Assembly: GCA_013372975.1 (NCBI GenBank) | Contig: JABXIS010000017.1 | Coordinates: 62,001 to 126,000 of the forward strand | Length of the DNA stretch: 64,000 bases | From: Alphaproteobacteria bacterium | GTDB taxonomy: Bacteria > Pseudomonadota > Alphaproteobacteria > Sphingomonadales > Kordiimonadaceae | Direction of reading: 5' to 3' | Shown: piece after piece, positions 8,945 through 16,009 of the stretch | Layout of the letters: each line of letters opens with the position of its first letter | Position numbering within the stretch: position 1 is the first letter of the stretch | The notes under the pieces: model-generated | Told to the model about the DNA's origin: nothing | Databases searched by the model: none | The model's input: only the letters and a program-made list of their open reading frames with translations | Translations under genes and position numbers: made by a program

Positions 8945-10162
8945 CTAAAAATATCGTGTTACGCGCAGCGTTATGTGGCTATCACGACGGAACCCGTGAA
9001 GCAGATTGCCTGGGTCTGTGTTCATGAAGAAGCGGCCTTCAATTTCGCCCACCCAGTTTTGTCCAAAACGTCGAGACGCCTCAACAAGGCCAGACATGGA
9101 CCCATCTTTGGTGTCGGTTACAATGCCACCTAGAAAATCCGTATCTTCCGCGTCATTGAAGGCAAGGCGTGCCCCAATGAACAGATCATTGTCAGCAATT
9201 GTTTGAGGGGCTAGTAACGGATCGCTTGTTCGCCCATCGTATTGGTATTCCATCAGCACGCCCAGATCGGCGCCCGCATCTGTGATGCCATAGAATGTGT
9301 ATTCAAACCCGCCAACAGCTGCCGCGAAAGTTTCGAAGGCCGTATCGCGCACGATGCCTTCAAATTTCCAGAGCCAGGCATCTTTGGTATACTGGAGGTC
9401 AATGCCCGCCTGACTGATATCGTCATAATAGGGCGCGAACGCACCACGGTCAGCGTCAAAGACGAGACGGGCCTCACGGTCAGCGCCATGAAACAGGCTC
9501 ACACCAACATCCCAATCACCAAAATAATGGCTATAGCGCAGCGCGAAATCGACCCCTGCATTTTCATCCCTGCCTTCGTCAAACCGCGTCAGATCGTTAT
9601 CCACCAGAAAAGGTGCCCGCAGCCGACCCTTTTCGCCCGGGAATGTCCGTTTCCGGAAAGCAGGCATCACATAACCGGTAAGCTGCCCCCAATCCCGAAT
9701 GGTGGAAATCTCCAGCATGGGCTGGCCAAGTTTGTCTTCATCGTCGATATCTTCAACACTGTCAGACTGGTTGATAATATCCACCAGATGCCGGCTTTCC
9801 GCCACACCCCAATAGACCTTGGCAAGGCCCGCCCGCACGGTCCAGTCATCACCGTTCCAACGCACATAGGCTTCACGCATATCGAAATGGCTGCGACCGT
9901 CATCTTTGGCATCAATCCGGCCATAGGGGATCATTACAAAATCCCACATACGGTCGTCCGATTGCCATCTGGCGTCCATCTCCAATTCCAGCGAGGGCTG
10001 GAACGTGTCCAGCTGGCCGGGAAGCAAACCCTTCTCGAAGAAGGTGCGTGCTTCAACCCCGGCCGAGCCAGACACATCCCATTCACCCGCTTTGGCCTCT
10101 GGGGAGGTAAGGGCAAGGGCGGCCGTGAGCGGGAGGATACTCTGAACAAAAAGTCTGGACAT
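8945..10162 (-). CDS. Outer-membrane beta-barrel protein of an RND/LolA-like operon
   Basis: A predicted outer-membrane barrel of about 405 residues. It has a signal peptide (MSRLFVQSILPLTAALALTSPEAKA), then alternating amphipathic strands rich in W, Y and F (for example FDMREAYVRWNGDDWTVRAG and FALRYSHYFGDWDVGVSLFHG), and ends in ITLRVTRYF, a C-terminal aromatic as used for BAM recognition. It is the last gene of a tight three-gene operon after an MMPL exporter and a LolA-like protein. Similar triads (RND, outer membrane lipoprotein-sorting protein, DUF1302/alginate-export-like barrel) occur in many proteobacteria. I infer an envelope export or lipid transport role; the cargo is unknown. The ATG at 10162 is preferred over GTG at 10171 because AGGGTGA lies just upstream. 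Confidence 0.82.
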   Translation of the reverse strand: MSRLFVQSILPLTAALALTSPEAKAGEWDVSGSAGVEARTFFEKGLLPGQLDTFQPSLELEMDARWQSDDRMWDFVMIPYGRIDAKDDGRSHFDMREAYVRWNGDDWTVRAGLAKVYWGVAESRHLVDIINQSDSVEDIDDEDKLGQPMLEISTIRDWGQLTGYVMPAFRKRTFPGEKGRLRAPFLVDNDLTRFDEGRDENAGVDFALRYSHYFGDWDVGVSLFHGADREARLVFDADRGAFAPYYDDISQAGIDLQYTKDAWLWKFEGIVRDTAFETFAAAVGGFEYTFYGITDAGADLGVLMEYQYDGRTSDPLLAPQTIADNDLFIGARLAFNDAEDTDFLGGIVTDTKDGSMSGLVEASRRFGQNWVGEIEGRFFMNTDPGNLLHGFRRDSHITLRVTRYF

Positions 10163-10172
10163 CGCAGTCACC

Positions 10173-10988
10173 CTAGCGAACCCGCTTCAATACGCCTTTG
10201 ACAAAGTCCTTGTCTTCAAGGCCGGTGCCAAAACGATAGTCGCTATAGGTCAGCGTGGTGGATTTGCCAGTTTGATGGTTGACCATCTCAAGCGTGTGCG
10301 CACGCCAGACACCGCCTTCATATTCGCGGTAATCCTTGAGCATCAGGGTCTTCAAAAGCGCATCCTTGCGGTCATAGAAGTCGATCTTGCGCACCTGATA
10401 GACTTCCTGGTCAACCAGCGCCACCTGACGCACGTATCCTGAATTTTCATACCGAGGAAAACGCTCAACCACATCCACCTTCATGCCGTCGAATGTGTCT
10501 TCGCCAACAAACTTATAGTCATATTTGTTGAGCTCGGTGGAGGTGAAATCCTCAAACGCGAACTCTGAACCCACAAACGGGCCAGACTTGTTCGTGCTGG
10601 AGATCCGCTTCACGCGCTTCAACGCAGGCAGGAACAACCACTGGTCGTCAGCCTCTAGGATCTTGGCATGTGACAGTAGCGCAGTCCCTTCAACATCACG
10701 CGGCGTTTCAAAAACAGTGAGCGACTTGTCACCCACTTCTTCATTTTCCTTTTCCAGCGTCTTGAAATACATCTCGCGTGTGGATGTCTTCCCTGCCGCG
10801 TTGATCAAGGTCATCACCGCTGTTACTTCAGAGCTTTTGAAACCCAGATCGGACCTGTCGGACCGCGCCGCAATTTCAAAACCTTTATCCTCAGCTTCCC
10901 CGGCAAACGCCGGGGAAAGGGCTGCTACACCCATCACTGTCGCGACCAGGGCCGCGGTTACATTATTCTGCAGCTTGTGTTTGAACAT
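10173..10988 (-). CDS. LolA-like outer membrane lipoprotein-sorting protein
   Basis: 271 residues with a signal peptide ending SPAFA (about residue 29). The mature part matches the LolA-like family usually named outer membrane lipoprotein-sorting protein: SDLGFKSSEVTAVMTLIN, LTVFETPRDVEGTALLSHA, DDQWLFLPALKRVKRI, GPFVGSEFAFEDFT, YQVRKIDFYDRKDALLKTL. Such proteins are periplasmic carriers with a half-open hydrophobic barrel. They regularly accompany MMPL-type RND pumps, which suggests they carry a lipid or other hydrophobic cargo released by the pump. Its start overlaps the end of the RND gene by 26 nt, with GGAGTAG as Shine-Dalgarno, and the barrel gene follows directly. It is not the housekeeping LolA. 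Confidence 0.87.
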   Translation of the reverse strand: MFKHKLQNNVTAALVATVMGVAALSPAFAGEAEDKGFEIAARSDRSDLGFKSSEVTAVMTLINAAGKTSTREMYFKTLEKENEEVGDKSLTVFETPRDVEGTALLSHAKILEADDQWLFLPALKRVKRISSTNKSGPFVGSEFAFEDFTSTELNKYDYKFVGEDTFDGMKVDVVERFPRYENSGYVRQVALVDQEVYQVRKIDFYDRKDALLKTLMLKDYREYEGGVWRAHTLEMVNHQTGKSTTLTYSDYRFGTGLEDKDFVKGVLKRVR

Positions 10989-13341
10989 TTTTTTCTACTC
11001 CATCGCTATCTTTGTTCTGGCCGGCAAACATTTTGCCGGAACCGCGCAGCATCAGGGCTGGCAGGAAAAGGAAATCGAAGATCAGGGCAAAGGTGATCGC
11101 AAGCGCAGTCAGAAGCCCCATATCTGCGTTCATCTTGAAGTGGGATGTGGCAAGATAAGCAAAGCCGATCACCAGTACCACGGTGTTGACCACAAGGGCT
11201 GTACCCACAGTTTCAAACGCGTATTTGATGGCGCCTGCCCGGTCGTATCCTTTTTCACGAATACCGCGAACATATTTGGCCAGGAAGTGCACCGTATCAT
11301 CAACAACGATACCCAATGACACACTTGCTACTGCCGCTACAGAGAAACCAACGGTTCCAACCATCAACGCCCAGGCACCAAATGCCACCACAATCGGCAA
11401 GCCGTTCGGGATCATGGACAGGGCCCCAAGGCGGGCAGACTTCAGCGCAAACATCATCACAATACCGATTGCGACAATCGCGATAATATTGCCCAGGATC
11501 ATGCTTTCCACGTTGCGCTCGGCAACATAAGTGAACATCACCTGTGCGCTTGTCGGTACTGTTGTCTGCATATAGTCAGGCGCATTGTTCGCAATCCAGC
11601 CACGAGCGGCATCCAGAAACACCTTGGTTTCGAGTGTTGAGGTATTCGTGAGCGTTGCCGTTACACGGGTTGCAGACTTGTCGATATTGATCCGGTCATT
11701 GAGGTCAAGACCGTACGGCAGTGACAGTTCATAAAGAAGCAGATACTGCGCCGAAAGCTCGCGATCATCCGGCAGCCTGTACCAGGATGCATCATCACTG
11801 TGCATATTGCGGTTCAGACGCTTCATGATGTCAGTCAACGAATACACATGTGTTACATTTGGCTGCGCACGCAGGAATTCGGTGAATTCGTCCAGCTTCT
11901 GCAGGAACTCGGGTTCGCTAACACCGCCCTCACCGGTCGACTGCACGGAAAATTCAATCGGATAGAACCCAAAATATTCGGTGCTGTCATCTGCATCACG
12001 GCGGAATTCGATGCTTTCATCAAAATACTCGGTCCACTGATCATTGAACTCGATCTGCGGCACCGCTGAAATCAACAGCACAGCGCCAAGGCCGATGCCG
12101 TAAAACAGCTTCTTGTTATGTGCCACGACAAAGTCAGCCAGCTTGCCAAAGAAACTTTCACCTGTTGTCTGCGCTTTCTTGGGCGCGCGGGCCGGCAGCA
12201 TGCTCATCATCGCAGGCAGGAAAGTCACCGACATCAACCACGCCGCAACAATACCAACTGCCGAAATATTGCCCAGATGCCAGAACGGAGGTGCATCACT
12301 GAAGTTCAGCGCAAGGAAACCGATCGCCGTCGTCAGCGACGTGATCATCACTGCAAGGAAATTTACGCGCACGGCCTCGATGATGGCATCATGCTTGGTC
12401 ATACCTTCTTTCATGCCGTTACGCATGGTGATCAGGATATGCACGGCGTCTGCAATCGCCAGCGTCAGAATGATTGTGGGCGCAGACATGGCGATCGGCG
12501 TCAACGCCACACCATAGTAGCCAGCGGCCCCCATACCAATCATGGACGCAAAGGCGATCATCAGCAGCGTTACCACCGTACCCGCTACAGACCGCACGGT
12601 CACAGCCATCAGCACCAGCAACAACACATACATGAAAGGAATCATTGTCGTCACGTCTGCCATGCCAGCTTCCTGGAACGCCATATTCAACATCGAAACG
12701 CCGGTGATATAGATTTTATGGCCTTCATATTTCTCAAGAAGGTCATCACGCAGTGCACGAACAAATGCCGCCGCCTCAGGGGCTTCGAACGGTGAAAGCT
12801 GCGGATACTGTAGCACCACATTCACTGATATCGCGCGGCCATCACGAGATACCAACTGGTTTTTCAGGAGCGGTTCGGTGAGTGCAATCTGGCTCTTTTC
12901 AGCCAATTCCTCGGCCGTCATTGCCTCGGCACCCTTAACCAGATCCTCAACGATCAGATCATCTTCTTCTGACCATGTGTGCTGGAAATTGGTAATGCTG
13001 TCCACACGCAGGGAAAAGGGCACCTGCCACGCGCGTTCTGTCAGCTCTTCCACCATCGCCATTGTCTTGTTGTTAAAGACATCGCCACTTTCGGGAACGA
13101 TGGTAAAGAAGAAGTTGTCGTTTTTCGTGTAGGTATCCTGGAACTCTTCAAAAGCACGAAGTTCCGGGTTGGATTCCGAGAAGAAATCCCGGTAGTTGTT
13201 GGACATCTGCAGATATTGGCCGCCATATGTCACGGCCACTGTCGCCAAAAGCGTGGCAAAAATCACCAGCCAGCGCTTCGCGATCACAAATCTTGCCAGC
13301 TTGACGGCAAATTCGTCCATCGCTGTCATGGTTTTAGGCAT
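10963..13341 (-). CDS. RND-superfamily exporter, MMPL type
   Basis: A 792-residue inner-membrane protein with the duplicated RND layout: one N-terminal membrane helix (about 18-38), a periplasmic loop, a five-helix bundle (about 225-385), a second helix near 410, a second loop, and a second bundle (about 620-775). Intramembrane acidic residues typical of proton relays are visible in both halves (IADAVHILITMRNG and IVVDDTVHFLAKY). MMPL-type pumps export lipids or other hydrophobic molecules using the proton gradient. It is the first gene of an operon with a LolA-like carrier and an outer-membrane barrel, which suggests a trans-envelope route. The ATG at 13341 has GAGGAG upstream. A LysR gene is divergent and may regulate it. 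Confidence 0.9.
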   Translation of the reverse strand: MPKTMTAMDEFAVKLARFVIAKRWLVIFATLLATVAVTYGGQYLQMSNNYRDFFSESNPELRAFEEFQDTYTKNDNFFFTIVPESGDVFNNKTMAMVEELTERAWQVPFSLRVDSITNFQHTWSEEDDLIVEDLVKGAEAMTAEELAEKSQIALTEPLLKNQLVSRDGRAISVNVVLQYPQLSPFEAPEAAAFVRALRDDLLEKYEGHKIYITGVSMLNMAFQEAGMADVTTMIPFMYVLLLVLMAVTVRSVAGTVVTLLMIAFASMIGMGAAGYYGVALTPIAMSAPTIILTLAIADAVHILITMRNGMKEGMTKHDAIIEAVRVNFLAVMITSLTTAIGFLALNFSDAPPFWHLGNISAVGIVAAWLMSVTFLPAMMSMLPARAPKKAQTTGESFFGKLADFVVAHNKKLFYGIGLGAVLLISAVPQIEFNDQWTEYFDESIEFRRDADDSTEYFGFYPIEFSVQSTGEGGVSEPEFLQKLDEFTEFLRAQPNVTHVYSLTDIMKRLNRNMHSDDASWYRLPDDRELSAQYLLLYELSLPYGLDLNDRINIDKSATRVTATLTNTSTLETKVFLDAARGWIANNAPDYMQTTVPTSAQVMFTYVAERNVESMILGNIIAIVAIGIVMMFALKSARLGALSMIPNGLPIVVAFGAWALMVGTVGFSVAAVASVSLGIVVDDTVHFLAKYVRGIREKGYDRAGAIKYAFETVGTALVVNTVVLVIGFAYLATSHFKMNADMGLLTALAITFALIFDFLFLPALMLRGSGKMFAGQNKDSDGVEKNVQTQAAE

Positions 13342-13484
13342 TGTGCGTCTCCTCGCGTATCGTCTTATTCAAACGTTTCAGGCCCGGTTTTGGTTCGGCC
13401 TAAACCTATCTGGTTGCCCTGACAAAGGCTGGCAGGATACTTTACTGCCGATGATTTAACGTTCGAACTCTTGCGCTATATGGG

Positions 13485-13507
13485 AATTTACCTACATAAT
13501 GGAAATT
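13485..13507. promoter_or_regulatory. Possible LysR operator between RND operon and LysR gene
   Basis: AATTT and AAATT arms (13485-13489 and 13503-13507), flanked inside by ACC and GG, form an imperfect dyad about 30 nt upstream of the LysR ATG. LysR regulators commonly bind such interrupted AT-rich dyads near their own promoter. The arms are short, so this is only a candidate. Confidence 0.3.
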
Positions 13508-13535
13508 GATATTTCGTAATTTGGATATTCACGCC

Positions 13536-14507
13536 ATGAATTTAGCTGGTACAGATCTCAATCTCCTTCTTGTGTTTGACGCTGTGATGACAGAGCGGAA
13601 CGCCACGCGCGCCGGGCGCAAGATCGGCATGTCGCAGCCCGCGGTGTCAAACGCCCTCAACCGCCTGCGGCATCTGATGAAGGACGATCTTTTTGTACGC
13701 GGCCCCGAGGGCATGCGCCCAACCGCCCGGGCACTTGAGCTGGAGATCCCAATCCGCCGTGCCCTTGGCGAAATTGAAGACGCCCTCAGCCCTATGGCAT
13801 TTGATCCGGGCAAAGCCGAGCGTACATTCACAATCGCAACAACCGACTATGTGGCCATGACCTTGCTGCCCTACATCGCCGGTTATATCACAAATGAAGC
13901 GCCGGGCGTGAACATCCACACCGTCCCCATCGAAGGCCGCATGTTCGAGAAGCTGGATCATCAGGAAGCGGACTATGGCCTCACAGCGCTCAGCGACGTG
14001 CCGGACCGATTTGGCCGCCTGAGCATTTCAAGCGACCATTTCGTTTGTATGATGCGTAAGGATCATCCGCTCGCTGCCTACAAGGATCAGATCCCGGCAG
14101 AGGAATATGCAGCAGCCCGCCATGTTTTGGTATCCCCACGCGGCGATGCCCACGGCTTTGTGGATGATCAGTTGGCTGATATGGGTCTCAAACGGCGTAT
14201 CGTGATGATGGTAAATAACTTTGGTTCGGCCCCCATGCTGGTTGCCTCATCGGATATGGTTGTGACCATGCCCAGCCGTGTTGCCGACAAATGCTCGGAA
14301 TTCTTTGATCTGCATATTGTGCCCAGCCCGATTTCACCGCCATCGCACATGATTGGCGGCGTGCTTGTCTGGCACAAAAGGCTCACCAATCATCCCGCTC
14401 ACACCTGGTTCCGCAATCTGATGTTGCGCGCTGGCGAAGACCTTACGACACATGGTGTGAAGATGCCTGAGCCAAAGCCTTTCATGGTTGAAGGCATGCC
14501 GTCATGA
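13536..14507 (+). CDS. LysR-family transcriptional regulator
   Basis: About 323 residues. The N-terminal winged HTH is clear (DLNLLLVFDAVMTERNATRA, IGMSQPAVSNALNRLRHLMKDDLFVR), followed by a periplasmic-binding-protein-like effector domain from about residue 95 (FTIATTDYVAMTLLP). The NodD/SyrM-like start DLNLL and the DLFVRGPEGM phrase place it in the branch that often senses aromatic or hydrophobic compounds; the ligand is not deducible. The ATG at 13536 fits the family start; an in-frame TTG at 13506 would add ten residues. Its stop overlaps the nitroreductase start (ATGA), so the two are cotranscribed and the nitroreductase is a likely target, as may be the divergent RND operon. Confidence 0.92.
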   Translation: MNLAGTDLNLLLVFDAVMTERNATRAGRKIGMSQPAVSNALNRLRHLMKDDLFVRGPEGMRPTARALELEIPIRRALGEIEDALSPMAFDPGKAERTFTIATTDYVAMTLLPYIAGYITNEAPGVNIHTVPIEGRMFEKLDHQEADYGLTALSDVPDRFGRLSISSDHFVCMMRKDHPLAAYKDQIPAEEYAAARHVLVSPRGDAHGFVDDQLADMGLKRRIVMMVNNFGSAPMLVASSDMVVTMPSRVADKCSEFFDLHIVPSPISPPSHMIGGVLVWHKRLTNHPAHTWFRNLMLRAGEDLTTHGVKMPEPKPFMVEGMPS

Positions 14508-15235
14508 ACGACACGCGCGCTATTCAAACCGCCCTTGAAAACCGGCGCAGCATTCGGGCCTTCAAGCCAGACCCTGTGCCTGAGGACCTTCTGGCAGAAA
14601 TTCTGAAAGCCGCACTAGAAGCCCCCTCCTGGGGCAATGTTCAGCCCTACCGGGTTGCCATCGCCAGCGGTGATCAAGCCATTGCAATCGCAAGAGAACT
14701 GAACGCGAAGTTTGAAACGGCGACACGGGTCAGAAAGGCAAACCTCGTCACAAAGCTGGCAGCCCTCCTGAAAGGCGGCGTTAAGCCGGACGGCGATTTC
14801 AATACGGTGATAAAATATCCGGAAGAGCTGCGGGCCCGCTATCGCGACACCGGCATGGGGCTATATGGCGTATTAGGGATTGACCGGGCTGATACGGCGG
14901 CCAGGCACGCCCAGATGGCCCGTAACTTCAGCTTCTTTGGCGCGCCCACAGCCTTGTTCATTTTTTGCGAGGAAAACCTCGGTGCCTATGGCGCGCTCGA
15001 CACCGGCGCTTTCATCCAATCCCTCGCTCTGGCGGCACAGGAACGCGGTCTGGGCACCTGCATTCAGGCGGCCCTTGCCACGTGGGCAAGCCCTGTTCGC
15101 ACCCGATTTGATGTGCCGGAAAATTATAAACTGATCTGCGGTGTATCAATTGGCTATCCGGAAGATGAGCCTGTAAACAGCTTCAAACCGAAACGGCGTG
15201 CGCTTTCGGAGCTGACGCTCAAGGCAAAGGCCTAG
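14504..15235 (+). CDS. Nitroreductase-family flavoenzyme
   Basis: 243 residues of the FMN-dependent nitroreductase fold: RRSIRAFKPDPVPEDLLAEIL (residues 14-34) carries the FMN-phosphate arginines, followed by APSWGNVQPYRV, and later GLGTCIQAAL and SIGYPEDEPVNSF near the C-terminus. The family reduces nitro groups, quinones or enones with NAD(P)H. It is translationally coupled to the LysR gene, and the pair may form a response to a reducible xenobiotic; the substrate is unknown. Its TAG stop shares the four bases CTAG with the stop of the convergent fdhD. Confidence 0.9.
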   Translation: MNDTRAIQTALENRRSIRAFKPDPVPEDLLAEILKAALEAPSWGNVQPYRVAIASGDQAIAIARELNAKFETATRVRKANLVTKLAALLKGGVKPDGDFNTVIKYPEELRARYRDTGMGLYGVLGIDRADTAARHAQMARNFSFFGAPTALFIFCEENLGAYGALDTGAFIQSLALAAQERGLGTCIQAALATWASPVRTRFDVPENYKLICGVSIGYPEDEPVNSFKPKRRALSELTLKAKA

Positions 15236-16008
15236 AAGACAGTCAACCGATCATCGGACCAGTTGGCCAACATCAGGTTAGCCGCCTTCGCGCGCCTGAT
15301 GGCAAACCCCGTGGGGGCAGACAGGGCAATCACCCGCTGCATCCCGAACCGCAGGGCTTTTTCCACAATTTCGAACGATGCCCTGCTGGTAATCAGCATA
15401 AATCCATCCGACGGTTCCATACCAACGCGTGCCATGGCACCGATAAGCTTGTCCGCAGCATTGTGCCGCCCCACATCTTCCCGCACCAGCTTCAAGGACC
15501 CGGTCATATCCGCCCAGGCGGCGCCATGCACTGACCGGTTCAGGGCCTTCAAGGGCTGGGCATCGGCAAGCTGATGAATTGCCACACTAACGGCACCATA
15601 GGGGATGGTTGCCGGGGCTGCCGCCACCGATTTGGGCGTTTCAAACAGGCGCTCGGCGCTGTCGATGCCACAAAGGCCGCAACTTGTCCGGCCCTCCAGG
15701 CTGCGCCGCCCCTGTCTGAGTTTGAGACGTTCAAAACAGCGCTCTGAGATATTGATCGATACATCGATACCCTGCTGCCGCTCGTTCACATCAATGGACC
15801 GCACATCACCGCAGGCATCAATAATGCCCTCGGTGAGCGAAAAGCCATAAACGAAATCCCAAATATCGGCAGGTGTGGCAAGCATCACAGCAAACGTCAG
15901 GCCGTTATAGATAAGCGCAACAGGGGCTTCTTCGGGCACATGCCATTCCACACCTGCCTCATCCTGGCGGGCTTCAATCCGGATATCGGTTTCCCAGTGT
16001 TTCGCCAC
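15232..16008 (-). CDS. fdhD: Formate dehydrogenase accessory sulfurtransferase FdhD
   Basis: 258 residues matching FdhD, the sulfurtransferase that moves sulfur from IscS to the molybdenum cofactor so that formate dehydrogenase is active. Visible family features are GYLTEGII-like FSLTEGII (about 75-82), the redox CxxC in GRTSCGLCG (about residues 106-114), the AAW segment, VREDVGRHNAADKLIG (about 175-190) and LITSRASFEIVEKA. The start appears to be GTG at 16008, one base after the fdsA stop, so it is cotranscribed with the formate dehydrogenase genes it serves. It is also called fdsC in fds operons. Confidence 0.95.
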   Translation of the reverse strand: MAKHWETDIRIEARQDEAGVEWHVPEEAPVALIYNGLTFAVMLATPADIWDFVYGFSLTEGIIDACGDVRSIDVNERQQGIDVSINISERCFERLKLRQGRRSLEGRTSCGLCGIDSAERLFETPKSVAAAPATIPYGAVSVAIHQLADAQPLKALNRSVHGAAWADMTGSLKLVREDVGRHNAADKLIGAMARVGMEPSDGFMLITSRASFEIVEKALRFGMQRVIALSAPTGFAIRRAKAANLMLANWSDDRLTVF

Positions 16009-16009
16009 C

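Noticed and set aside
9242-10201. 319-codon frame antisense to the barrel gene
   Set aside because: It lacks a start signal and homology, and it covers the barrel gene on the other strand.
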